Source: an uncultured Bacilli bacterium
GTDB taxonomy: Bacteria > Bacillota_I > Bacilli_A > RF39 > UBA660
Direction of reading: 5' to 3'
Assembly (NCBI GenBank): GCA_934130045.1
Contig: CAKOXI010000003.1
Coordinates: 14,306-78,305, forward strand
DNA length: 64,000 nucleotides
Position 1 is the first letter of the stretch, and each line of letters begins with the position of its first letter. Under the pieces are notes generated by a model. It saw nothing but the letters and a program-made list of their open reading frames with translations, was not told the origin of the DNA and ran no database searches. The position numbers and the translations under genes are program-made. Positions 6,856-15,331 of this stretch are shown here, one piece after another.

Positions 6856-8580
6856 ATGAAAAAAAGCAAATTGTTAATTACTTTATTTTTACTATTAGGT
6901 GTTTTATCTGGTTGTGGAACAAATAAAAAACAAGATGATAAAAAATATGAAACAACTTTTACAAATATGATAGGAAAAAGTAGTGAGATCGTTAATACAT
7001 ATATAAGCGGTGATACTGTAATATTTGAATATGTAACTCCAGGTTTAGATTCTTCTAATTCAGAAATAGTTAGTTATTCATTAAAAGATGATAAAGTACT
7101 GGGAACATTAACTTTAAATGACGGCATTTATAAAGTAATGACTATAGAGGATAATTCATTTTATGTTGTTGATTTAAATGAGGGAGAATATACATTATAT
7201 AACTCAAATTGTGAAAAAATAGATAATAATAAGATTAGTGATAACACTATATCAACTATAAATTTAAGTAGTGATAATTCATACTTTTTATACCAAGATA
7301 TAAATAATTCGAAAATTTACAAATATGATATAAATTCTAAAAAATTAGTAGAATTACAAAATGAAAATGAATGGTTACAAGATATATATACTAATAAAAC
7401 AAATTCTTATTTTATAGGTAATAATATAATTAAATATAATTCTAGTGATGATACAAAAGAAAAAATAGAAAATAAAGTTAATCCACAAATTGTAAATGAA
7501 AATTATATATTTGGAATAAAATCATCATATTTGACTATGTATTCTTTTTCTGACAAAAATTATAAAATGCTAAAATTAAATAATGATTCAGAAAATATTA
7601 AGGATGCTGAAGAAAATTTACTTGTTACTGTTGATGAATCAAATAATATATATATTTATGATTTTGCTAAAATGAAAATATTAAAGAGTCAAGAAGCAAA
7701 TAATATTATTTCATTAAAAATTATAAATGATAATCAAATATTGATTGTTACTAATAATAAAAAATTAGAATATAAAATAGTTGATTTCAATAATTATGAA
7801 TCATTAACTAATTTTGTTTTAGAAGACTATAAAGAAAATACAATAAATGGTTATATTGATTTACCTGATTATACTGGTAGCGATACAACTGTTTCTTTAA
7901 CAAAAAAAATAGAAGAAGAATATGGTGTAAGAATTTTATATGGTGATGATATTTTTAATATAAGTAGTTTAGGTTATAATTTTACTAAAGTTAGTGAGGA
8001 TACTGCTTATTACTATATGTCATTAATTTATGCATATTTAGATTATTATCCTAAAGGTCTTTTGAAAGAAGCTGGATTAGGTAATCCTGTTATTATTTAC
8101 TTATGCAGTGATTTAGGTCCAGGTGGTGTTAATTTATATGATAATGGGTACAATTTGATTTATGTTACTGTTGGTGGAAATGATGATTTTTTCCTATCGA
8201 CATTAACTCACGAAATAGGCCATGCCTTAGAACATAAGATATCTAGTGATTTATTACAAGGTTGGGTAGATATGATGCCTAGAGAAGTATTAGAAGCTTA
8301 TGGTGATGGTATTGAAGGAATCACAGTTGAATTTACTAAGGATGATAAAGGGAAAACACCTGTTTGGTTTTATGATGTATATGGTAGGCAAAATGAAAAA
8401 GAAGATAGGGCAACTATATTTGCTGGTATGTATAATTCTTATGTTGACTCTGATTTAGGCTTATTTAAATATGATGGTCTAAAGAAAAAAGCAGATTATT
8501 GGTCATATATGCTAAGACAAACTTATGATAGTTGTAAAAATATTGATGAATTTAAATGGGAAAAAATTATAAATAATTAA
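6856..8580 (+). CDS. Lipoprotein with C-terminal HEXXH metalloprotease-like domain
   Basis: The 574-residue product starts with a lipoprotein signal (KLLITLFLLLGVLSGCG, lipobox LSGC), so it should be anchored outside the membrane. Residues about 40-320 are Asn/Asp/Tyr-rich short strands recurring like a beta-propeller. The C-terminal third carries the zinc-protease motif HEIGHALEH (His452-Glu-x-x-His456), followed about 60 residues later by EDRATIFAGM, where Glu516 is a likely third ligand. Family assignment beyond a gluzincin-like peptidase is not possible. The lytic target is unknown; surface or wall-associated proteins are plausible. Confidence 0.75.
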   Translation: MKKSKLLITLFLLLGVLSGCGTNKKQDDKKYETTFTNMIGKSSEIVNTYISGDTVIFEYVTPGLDSSNSEIVSYSLKDDKVLGTLTLNDGIYKVMTIEDNSFYVVDLNEGEYTLYNSNCEKIDNNKISDNTISTINLSSDNSYFLYQDINNSKIYKYDINSKKLVELQNENEWLQDIYTNKTNSYFIGNNIIKYNSSDDTKEKIENKVNPQIVNENYIFGIKSSYLTMYSFSDKNYKMLKLNNDSENIKDAEENLLVTVDESNNIYIYDFAKMKILKSQEANNIISLKIINDNQILIVTNNKKLEYKIVDFNNYESLTNFVLEDYKENTINGYIDLPDYTGSDTTVSLTKKIEEEYGVRILYGDDIFNISSLGYNFTKVSEDTAYYYMSLIYAYLDYYPKGLLKEAGLGNPVIIYLCSDLGPGGVNLYDNGYNLIYVTVGGNDDFFLSTLTHEIGHALEHKISSDLLQGWVDMMPREVLEAYGDGIEGITVEFTKDDKGKTPVWFYDVYGRQNEKEDRATIFAGMYNSYVDSDLGLFKYDGLKKKADYWSYMLRQTYDSCKNIDEFKWEKIINN

Positions 8581-8611
8581 AAATATGCTATAATTAGGTA
8601 GAGGTGTAGTT

Positions 8612-9592
8612 ATGGAAAAGATTTTAACCGGTTTGCAACCAACAGGGGTAATCACTTTAGGAAATTATATAGGTGCAATAAAACAAATGATAAAATATCA
8701 AGATATGTATGAATCTTATATTTTTATTGCGGATATGCATTCTATAACAGTACCACAAGATCCTATAGAATTATCTAAAAATATAAAAAGTTTATTAGCT
8801 TTATATTTAGCTTGTGGCATTGATCCTAAAAAAAATAAAATATTTCTTCAATCTGAAAATGAATATCATGCAAATATATCATGGCTTTTAGAATGTAATA
8901 CATATTATGGTGAATTATCTAGAATGACGCAATTTAAAGATAAAAGTAAAAAGAACACAAACTTTACTAGTGGTTTGCTTACATATCCAGTTTTAATGGC
9001 AGCTGATATTTTAGCTTATGATGTTGACTATGTTGCAGTAGGTGTTGATCAAAAACAACATGTAGAACTAGCTCGTGATATCGCTGAACGTTTTAACAAA
9101 AAATTTGGTAATACATTTAAAATGCCTAACCCTTTAATGACCAAAGAAGGAACTAAAATTATGGATTTAGTTGATCCTACAAAAAAAATGAGTAAATCTA
9201 GTGAAAACCAAAAAGGTGTTATAAGATTACTAGATGAACCAGAGATTATTAGAAAAAAAATTATGGGTGCTACAACAGACTCTGATATGAAAATTTGTTT
9301 TGATGTAGAAAATAAACCTGGAATTTCAAATTTAATAAATATATATGTTTCATTAACTGGAAAAACAATTAAAGAAGTTGAAGAAATTTTTAAAGATAAG
9401 AAATACGGAGAATTAAAGAGTAGTGTAGCTGATGTTGTAATTCAAGAATTATCAGTAATTCAAAAAAGGTATTATGAAATTATAGATGGTGAAGAGTTAA
9501 ATAAAATTTTAGATGATGGAATAAATTTTACAAGAAATATATCAAAAAATAAATTTGAATTAATGAAAAATAAAATGGGATTACATCGTTAA
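8612..9592 (+). CDS. trpS: Tryptophanyl-tRNA synthetase
   Basis: This class Ic synthetase charges tRNA-Trp with tryptophan in the cytoplasm. The 326-residue length is standard. The HIGH-equivalent motif is TLGNYIG (residues 15-21) and the KMSKS loop is at 192-196. TrpRS hallmarks such as GLQPTG and the GVDQKQH adenylate-pocket motif are present. The gap upstream is only 31 bases, with a TATAAT-like element, so no T-box leader controls it locally. The stop codon lies within the terminator stem. Confidence 0.97.
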   Translation: MEKILTGLQPTGVITLGNYIGAIKQMIKYQDMYESYIFIADMHSITVPQDPIELSKNIKSLLALYLACGIDPKKNKIFLQSENEYHANISWLLECNTYYGELSRMTQFKDKSKKNTNFTSGLLTYPVLMAADILAYDVDYVAVGVDQKQHVELARDIAERFNKKFGNTFKMPNPLMTKEGTKIMDLVDPTKKMSKSSENQKGVIRLLDEPEIIRKKIMGATTDSDMKICFDVENKPGISNLINIYVSLTGKTIKEVEEIFKDKKYGELKSSVADVVIQELSVIQKRYYEIIDGEELNKILDDGINFTRNISKNKFELMKNKMGLHR

Positions 9593-9605
9593 TCTCATTT
9601 TTAAG
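9572..9605 (+). terminator. Terminator overlapping the trpS stop
   Basis: A 12-bp stem with one G-U pair (9572-9583 with 9590-9601), a 6-nt loop and a short T tail. The TAA stop (9590-9592) is inside the 3' arm. Confidence 0.6.
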
Positions 9606-9639
9606 TATTTAATGAATATAGTAAAGGAAGGTAACGATA

Positions 9640-9858
9640 ATGAATGATAATAAAAAACAAGAAAAAGCAAGAGAATTTTGTAGTAAAGTTAGAGCATTAG
9701 CAGCAGAATATGATTTACCATTTTTTGTAGTCACAGATGGAGCTAGTGCAACCGGCAACAATGGCTGTGAAGCTGTTAAAAATGCTCGTCTTAATCATAT
9801 TAAATGGGAAATGGAACATAAATATGATCCATATGAAGATTGGAATAAAGAAAATTAA
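9640..9858 (+). CDS. Small conserved-looking hypothetical protein (72 aa)
   Basis: I do not recognise a named family. The protein is soluble with an amphipathic N-terminal helix (KQEKAREFCSKVRALAAEYD), a core strand (LPFFVVTDGASATGNNG) and a second helix (AVKNARLNHIKWEMEH). An excellent ribosome site (AAAGGAAGG) and ordinary codon use argue it is real. The order helix, hydrophobic strand, glycine-rich turn, helix suggests a tiny alpha/beta fold. Function is unknown. Confidence 0.75.
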   Translation: MNDNKKQEKAREFCSKVRALAAEYDLPFFVVTDGASATGNNGCEAVKNARLNHIKWEMEHKYDPYEDWNKEN

Positions 9859-9913
9859 TATAGAAATTGTTTAAATTATTAATAATAAAAAATATGTAAT
9901 GTGGTGATTAATA

Positions 9914-10477
9914 ATGATAAAAAATTTAAACGAAGAACAAAGATTTAAAATAATAAATAGAAAAAAGATTCCACTAAGTGTTATAAATTACCTTAATGGG
10001 ATATTAAGAGATATTTATATAACTTTAGAGAATAGTAGTGGTTATTTACTTGATTTAATGAAACATGAGAAATTAAGTGGTTGGTGCTTTCAAACAACAG
10101 AGTCATCTATAATTTTTTTTGATGATAATGATTATATTGAAAGAGGATATTTAAACTTTGAAAAAGGTAAAGAAAAATATTATCATTCTTGGATATGTTT
10201 TAAATTTGATAATATGGAATATGTTTTTGATCCATGTTTAAATATTATATGTAAAAAGATAGATTATATAAAAGTATTTGAAATTGAGGTACTTAGTTGT
10301 GTAAATGCTAAAATGGTTAGGGAAGAATTTATAAAACAAATGAAAAGTAGTAACTCTGAAGTTATAGTTTCTGGAGTAGAAGACTTAAATAAACCTTTAT
10401 ATAGAAATAATTCAGGTTATAAAGCTATAATTGAAGAAAATCATATAAAAAAAATGAATGTTTATTTTTATAAATAA
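9914..10477 (+). CDS. Putative papain/transglutaminase-fold protein
   Basis: The 187-residue protein has no signal peptide. A possible Cys-His-Asp triad is spaced as in transglutaminase-like folds: Cys in GWCFQTTE (about residue 57), His in YYHSWICF (about 94), Asp in VFDPCLN (about 109). Strands after the His alternate hydrophobic residues as expected for that core. The C-terminal 60 residues are basic. Substrate and pathway are unknown. It could equally be a non-enzymatic relative. Confidence 0.6.
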   Translation: MIKNLNEEQRFKIINRKKIPLSVINYLNGILRDIYITLENSSGYLLDLMKHEKLSGWCFQTTESSIIFFDDNDYIERGYLNFEKGKEKYYHSWICFKFDNMEYVFDPCLNIICKKIDYIKVFEIEVLSCVNAKMVREEFIKQMKSSNSEVIVSGVEDLNKPLYRNNSGYKAIIEENHIKKMNVYFYK

Positions 10478-10551
10478 CATAAAAATTCCATAATATTTTT
10501 ATATATATTTAAAATATTTATTTTGTATATAGTGGTTTATAGATGTGAGTA

Positions 10552-10580
10552 TAGACTATTTTAAAAAAATTTGGTATAAT
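10552..10580 (+). promoter_or_regulatory. Promoter of the RNase J gene
   Basis: TAGACT (10552-10557), a 17-bp spacer and consensus TATAAT (10575-10580). The ribosome site AAAGGAG follows before ATG 10616. Confidence 0.6.
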
Positions 10581-10615
10581 TATTTAGTATTTTTAGTTTT
10601 AAGAAAGGAGTTATT

Positions 10616-12262
10616 ATGAGTAAAATTAAAATATTTAGTTTAGGTGGATTAAACGAAATTGGAAAAAATATGTATGTAGTAGAAGTTGATCAAGATATTT
10701 TTGTATTTGATGCTGGACTTAAATTTGCGGATGATAAGATGCTAGGAGTAGATTATATAATTCCTAATTATGATTATTTAAAAATGAATTCTAAAAGAAT
10801 AAAAGGAATTTTTATTACTCATGCTCATGATCAACAAATGGGAGCTATTGCCGATATATTAAAAGATATACCAAATCTAAAAGTATATGGTTGCTCCTTT
10901 ACTATTGATATATTAAAAAAAGAACTAATTAATGAAAAAATTGATACATCTAATTTGATAGTTCTTGTACCACATAGAAAAATTAATTTTGGACCTAATA
11001 GTATTTTTCCAGTAAGTTTAACCCATTCAGTGCCAGATACAGTTGGTTATATATTAAATACTGTTGATGGAGCAATTTTTTATACGGGAAATTTTGTTTT
11101 TGATCCAACAATGAGAGGTAATTATAAAACGGATATTGGAAAGTTGGCATATGTTGGTAAACAAGGTGTATTATGTTTACTTAGTGAATCATTATATGCT
11201 GATAAAAATGGTTTTACTTCACCAAATCATCGTGCTTCTTCAATCTTGAAAGAAACATTGAGTAAATATCAAGGAAGAATATTATTTAATGTATTTCAAA
11301 CACAAATTTATAGATTGCAGGAATTATTTGATGAAATAAGCTTGACAGATCGTAAAGTAGTTATAATGGGTAAGAGATTAGAGGAAATTGTTCTTGAATC
11401 TATAGAAAAAAAGTATATTATATTTGATAAAAATAGAATAAGCAATATCCATCATGTAAATGATTCCAATGTAGCTGTTATTATTTCTGATGAGAGAGAG
11501 AAACCATTTTCAAATTTAACTAGAATTGTTAAAGGTTATGATAAATTTATAAAAATTAATGAAGACGATACTGTAGTTTTTATATCACCTGTATATGATG
11601 GTATGGAAATAAGAGCCACAAAATTATTTGATGGAATTGCCAAAATTGGTGCTTCGCTTGTCATTTTATCTAATAAAAAATATTTAGGTCATCATGCATC
11701 TAAAGAAGATTTGATGTTAATGTTAGACTTAATACAACCTAAATATTATTTTCCAGTTATTGGTGAATATCGTCATCAAGTTGAAAATGCCAATAACGCT
11801 AAAAAAATTGGAATAAAAGATGAAAATATTCTTTTGAAGTTAAATGGACAAGTTGTTCAATTTGTTGATGGAAAATTGGTCGATTCAAATGAAACAATTA
11901 AAGTAGATGATATATTAATAGATGGTAAAACAGTTGGTGATATAGGGGAATTAGTCTTAAAGGATAGGGAAGCACTAAGTGATAATGGTATAGTTATTGT
12001 TAGTGTTACTCTAGATAAATCAACTAAAAAAATATTAGCAGGTCCAGAAATATTAACACGTGGATTTATTTATGTTAAAGATAATGTAGACTTAATAAAA
12101 GAAGCAGAAAAAATATCACTAGAAGTTATAAATGAAAATAGTAAACCTAATCATGTTGAATTTAATAAAATAAAAAATGGTATAAGGGATAAATTGGGAA
12201 AATATTTGTATCAAGAAACTGAATGTAAACCAATGATTTTAATTGTTTTACAAGAAGTATAA
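10616..12262 (+). CDS. rnjB: Ribonuclease J2-type protein with degenerate metal site
   Basis: The 548-residue length and order (metallo-beta-lactamase, beta-CASP, C-terminal domain) match RNase J, a 5'-3' exonuclease and endonuclease in mRNA decay and rRNA maturation. Family landmarks are LGGLNEIGKNMY, LGVDYIIP, THSVPD and GPEILTRGF. The zinc motif HxHxDH is here HAHDQQ (residues 69-74), so Asp and His are replaced by Gln. The TGDF ligand is TGNF (Asn159), and PVHGEYR/AHA are PVIGEYR/ENA. Several ligands are therefore lost, further than in Bacillus RNase J2, itself a weak enzyme that partners J1. A scaffold or regulatory subunit of an RNase J1 encoded elsewhere is inferred. Confidence 0.88.
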   Translation: MSKIKIFSLGGLNEIGKNMYVVEVDQDIFVFDAGLKFADDKMLGVDYIIPNYDYLKMNSKRIKGIFITHAHDQQMGAIADILKDIPNLKVYGCSFTIDILKKELINEKIDTSNLIVLVPHRKINFGPNSIFPVSLTHSVPDTVGYILNTVDGAIFYTGNFVFDPTMRGNYKTDIGKLAYVGKQGVLCLLSESLYADKNGFTSPNHRASSILKETLSKYQGRILFNVFQTQIYRLQELFDEISLTDRKVVIMGKRLEEIVLESIEKKYIIFDKNRISNIHHVNDSNVAVIISDEREKPFSNLTRIVKGYDKFIKINEDDTVVFISPVYDGMEIRATKLFDGIAKIGASLVILSNKKYLGHHASKEDLMLMLDLIQPKYYFPVIGEYRHQVENANNAKKIGIKDENILLKLNGQVVQFVDGKLVDSNETIKVDDILIDGKTVGDIGELVLKDREALSDNGIVIVSVTLDKSTKKILAGPEILTRGFIYVKDNVDLIKEAEKISLEVINENSKPNHVEFNKIKNGIRDKLGKYLYQETECKPMILIVLQEV

Positions 12263-12292
12263 AAAAACATAAGTAAATTCTTATGTTTTTTT
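12263..12292. terminator. Terminator between the RNase J gene and lexA
   Basis: A perfect 11-bp stem (12263-12273 with 12280-12290) and 6-nt loop, with T's on the plus-strand side and A's on the other, so it may serve both convergent genes. Confidence 0.85.
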
Positions 12293-12313
12293 ATTTTTAA
12301 TAATTAAGTTATA

Positions 12314-12931
12314 TTAAATTTTTCTATATAATCCTATAGCTTTACCTAATATTGTAACGTTATTTAGTATTATAGGTGCCATTGTATCATTTTCAGGTTG
12401 CAAACGGATATAACCATCTTCTTTATAAAACGTTTTTAATGTTACTTCGTTTTCATCTGTCATAGCAACAACAATTTCGCCATTTCTAGCTGTATTTTTT
12501 CTTTCAACTATAACAATATCACCATCTAAAATACTGGCATTAATCATACTTGTTCCACTTACTAAAAGAGTAAAAACTTCTTTATTATTTGGAATTAAAT
12601 AAGATGGTAATGCAAAATATTCATTAGGTTGTTCAATGGCTTCAATGGGATTTCCAGCAGTTATTTTTCCTAAAAGAGGAACCTCTGTAATTAATTCATT
12701 TTGTGGCTCATATTCATTTTTTACTAATAATTCTATAGCTCTATTTTTTGTATCATTTTTCTTTATGACACCTTTTTGCTCTAAATTCGCTAGATGTGCA
12801 TGGATTGTTGCAGGAGAAGAAACACCCATAGCTTCTCCTATTTCTCTTATTGTTGGTGGGAATCCGTGTTTTACCATAAATACTTTTATAAAATCTAAAA
12901 TTTCATCTTGTCTTTTTGTGAGTACTGCCAT
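12314..12931 (-). CDS. lexA: LexA repressor (SOS regulator)
   Basis: The 205 residues show the winged helix (FPPTIREIGEAMGVSSPATIHAHL, residues 24-47) and the S24 self-cleaving domain. The cleavage site is Ala92-Gly93 (ITAGNP), the catalytic Ser is Ser128 in SGTSM, and Lys166 in VTLKTF is the general base. RecA-ssDNA filaments trigger autocleavage and derepress DNA-repair genes. The promoter region upstream has a LexA box overlapping its -35, so it is autoregulated. It is divergent to a small membrane-protein gene with a second box, the same layout as lexA-yneA in Bacillus. Confidence 0.97.
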   Translation of the reverse strand: MAVLTKRQDEILDFIKVFMVKHGFPPTIREIGEAMGVSSPATIHAHLANLEQKGVIKKNDTKNRAIELLVKNEYEPQNELITEVPLLGKITAGNPIEAIEQPNEYFALPSYLIPNNKEVFTLLVSGTSMINASILDGDIVIVERKNTARNGEIVVAMTDENEVTLKTFYKEDGYIRLQPENDTMAPIILNNVTILGKAIGLYRKI

Positions 12932-12960
12932 AATACCCCTCCTCTACTAAGTATATAAAT

Positions 12961-13000
12961 ATGATAACATATACTATGTCAATTGTCAAACAATTGTTCG
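12961..13000 (-). promoter_or_regulatory. lexA promoter with LexA box
   Basis: On the minus strand TTGACA (complement of 12984-12989), a 17-bp spacer and TATCAT (complement of 12961-12966). The 14-bp site caaacaattgttcg at 12987-13000 matches the Gram-positive SOS consensus CGAAC-N4-GTTCG with one mismatch and covers the -35. Confidence 0.8.
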
Positions 13001-13019
13001 CAAAAATTTAATTTTGATA

Positions 13020-13048
13020 TTGACACGAATATTTGTTCGTGATAATAT
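13020..13048 (+). promoter_or_regulatory. SOS promoter of the small membrane-protein gene, with LexA box
   Basis: TTGACA (13020-13025), a 17-bp spacer and TAATAT (13043-13048). The spacer begins with the LexA box cgaatatttgttcg (13026-13039; one mismatch from CGAAC-N4-GTTCG), so bound LexA must occlude the promoter. Confidence 0.82.
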
Positions 13049-13073
13049 AGATATAGGTTTGAGGAGGTATGTT

Positions 13074-13220
13074 ATGAAAGAAATTTTAAGAAGTAAAGGT
13101 ATTATTTGTTTTTTTATTATTGTATTTTGTATAGGATGTTTTTCATCAAAACCAACTAATTCTATGGAAGGTAGTAATATAGATAATGATTTAATTGTTA
13201 TAAATAGTAATAATAATTAA
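13074..13220 (+). CDS. SOS-controlled small membrane protein at the yneA position
   Basis: This 48-residue protein has a basic start (MKEILRSKG), one hydrophobic segment (IICFFIIVFCIGCF, residues 10-23) and a polar Asn-rich tail, so it should sit in the membrane with the tail outside. IGC at 20-22 could be a weak lipobox. The start is fixed by GAGGAGG seven bases before ATG 13074. It is LexA-controlled and lies between lexA and tkt, exactly where Bacillus has yneA, the SOS cell-division inhibitor. It lacks YneA's LysM domain. A role in SOS division arrest is inferred from position only. Confidence 0.75.
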   Translation: MKEILRSKGIICFFIIVFCIGCFSSKPTNSMEGSNIDNDLIVINSNNN

Positions 13221-13282
13221 AAAATTATTTATTATTTTTTTTATTTTTGGTAAAATAATAAATGATATGGTAGGTGTAAAAT

Positions 13283-15274
13283 ATGGATAGAGAAATTATT
13301 AATAATATAAAATCTTTGGCAATTGATATGATAGAAAGTGCTGGTAGTGGTCATCCAGGTATTTCTTTGAGTTCTGCTCCAATTATTTATACATTATATT
13401 CAAAATATATGAACATAAGTACAAATGATGTTAATTGGATTAGTAGGGATAGATTTGTTATGTCAGCTGGACATGGTTCTGCACTATTATATGCAACTTT
13501 GTTTATGTGTGGATTTGATATTAAAATAAACGATTTAAAGAATTTTAGGAGAGCTAATTTCAAAACTCCTGGTCATCCAGAACTTGGAGTAACTCCAGGG
13601 GTTGATATGACAACGGGGCCATTGGGTCAAGGATTTGCTTCTGCTGTTGGAATGGCATTAGCTCAAAAAATATTAAGAAGTCAATATTTTTTTCCTAAAA
13701 AAAGCATGATTGAACTTGAAACACCTGTATTAGATTACAATATTTATGTTTTATGTAGCGACGGAGATTTAATGGAAGGAATAACCTATGAGGCTGCATC
13801 ATTTGCGGGAGCTCATAATTTAAATAATTTGATTGTTTTATATGATTCAAATAATGTAACTTTAGATGGTGATACTAAAAATGTTTTTTCCGAAAATATA
13901 GGTGAAAGATTTAAAGCCCTTGGGTGGAATTACGAATATGTAAAAAATGGTAATAGTGTATCTGAAATTGATAAGGCCTTAAAAAGAGCGGTTAATTCAT
14001 CAAAGCCAACACTAGTTGAGATAAAAACTATTTTAGGCTATGGTTTACCAGGTCAAGGATCAAGTGATGTACATGGAAAGGTTCTAAATAAAAATGATAT
14101 TTATGTTTTGAAAAAATCATTGGGATTGGATGGAAAGGAACCGTTTTATTATTCTGAAAATTTAAGGCAACAAATGATGAAAATGATTTCTGAAAGAAGT
14201 GGACAAAAATATAGTAAATGGTCAAATAATTATAGAATTTATATTGATAAATTTTTAAATGGTGATAGTAAAAGATTTGATTATTTATTTAATCATAATA
14301 TTGATGTTGATTTAAATGGTATTGATTGGAGATTTGAACGTGATTTAAAGGAAGCAACTAGGGTAACTAATCAAAGAATAATGTGTGAAATAGCTAAAAT
14401 GTTACCTAATTTTATTGGTGGAAGTGCAGATTTAAAAACATCAACTATGACCAATTTAGTTGACCAACCTTTAATAACTTTTGAAAATTATAATGGTAAA
14501 CAAATATCTTATGGGGTAAGAGAACATTCGATGGGAGCAATATCAAATGGACTTGCATTAAGTGGTTTTAGACCATTTTGCTCAACTATGTTAGCTTTTT
14601 CAGATTATTTAAAACCCTCTGTTAGATTATCTGCTATGATGAAACTTCCTGTTACTTATATTTTTTCTCATGATTCTATTAGTATTGGTCAAGATGGACC
14701 AACTCATCAACCAGTTGAACAATTGTCCTCTTTAAGAAATATTCCTAATATGAGGGTATATAGACCAGCTGATGCTCATGAATTGGTTGGATGTTGGAAT
14801 TGTATTTTAAACGATTTTAAAAGACCAAGTGCTTTAATTTTATCAAAGCAAGATGTATTTCTTTTACCAACAACTAATTCTTCAAGTGTTTCAAAAGGAG
14901 CATATATTGTTAGAAAGGAACAATACAAACTTGATGGTATAATAATAGCAACAGGTTCGGACTTATTTACAGCTATTAATTTAGCTAGGGATTTTTTTGT
15001 TAATAAACAAATTGATTTACGTATAGTAAGTATGCCTGAAATGTCTTTATTCCTAGAACAACCAATTGAGTATCAAGATATGATTTTACCTAAATATGTA
15101 AAAACATTTGTTATTGAGGCAAGTAATGATCCTAATTGGTACCAATTTGCAACATCAAAGGAATATGTATTTGCTGTTAAGGATTTTGGTATTAGTGGAA
15201 CTAGGGAAGAAGTTAATAAATATTGTGGATTTGAATATAATATTTTTAAAAACAGTATGGAAACACTTTTATAG
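13283..15274 (+). CDS. tkt: Transketolase
   Basis: This TPP-dependent enzyme moves two-carbon ketol units between sugar phosphates in the non-oxidative pentose phosphate pathway. The 663 residues include the substrate-site motif SGHPG at the start, GHGSALLYA, the TPP motif region GPLGQGFASAVGMA, the GDG of the TPP-binding fold in CSDGDLMEG, GVREHSMGA and DGPTHQPVEQ. All expected segments are present. It occupies its Bacillus position, downstream of the lexA divergon and upstream of sirA. Its stop codon lies in the loop of its terminator. Confidence 0.96.
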   Translation: MDREIINNIKSLAIDMIESAGSGHPGISLSSAPIIYTLYSKYMNISTNDVNWISRDRFVMSAGHGSALLYATLFMCGFDIKINDLKNFRRANFKTPGHPELGVTPGVDMTTGPLGQGFASAVGMALAQKILRSQYFFPKKSMIELETPVLDYNIYVLCSDGDLMEGITYEAASFAGAHNLNNLIVLYDSNNVTLDGDTKNVFSENIGERFKALGWNYEYVKNGNSVSEIDKALKRAVNSSKPTLVEIKTILGYGLPGQGSSDVHGKVLNKNDIYVLKKSLGLDGKEPFYYSENLRQQMMKMISERSGQKYSKWSNNYRIYIDKFLNGDSKRFDYLFNHNIDVDLNGIDWRFERDLKEATRVTNQRIMCEIAKMLPNFIGGSADLKTSTMTNLVDQPLITFENYNGKQISYGVREHSMGAISNGLALSGFRPFCSTMLAFSDYLKPSVRLSAMMKLPVTYIFSHDSISIGQDGPTHQPVEQLSSLRNIPNMRVYRPADAHELVGCWNCILNDFKRPSALILSKQDVFLLPTTNSSSVSKGAYIVRKEQYKLDGIIIATGSDLFTAINLARDFFVNKQIDLRIVSMPEMSLFLEQPIEYQDMILPKYVKTFVIEASNDPNWYQFATSKEYVFAVKDFGISGTREEVNKYCGFEYNIFKNSMETLL

Positions 15275-15284
15275 TGTTTTTTTT
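15261..15284 (+). terminator. Terminator after tkt
   Basis: A 7-bp perfect stem (15261-15267 with 15273-15279), a 5-nt loop and eight or more T's. The tkt stop (15272-15274) is within it. Confidence 0.75.
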
Positions 15285-15331
15285 CTACAATTTTTTTATT
15301 ATAAATAAATTATAATGTAATTGGTGATTGA

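Noticed and set aside
8581..8611. T-box riboswitch before trpS
   Set aside because: Only 31 bases separate it from the upstream gene, far too short for a T-box.
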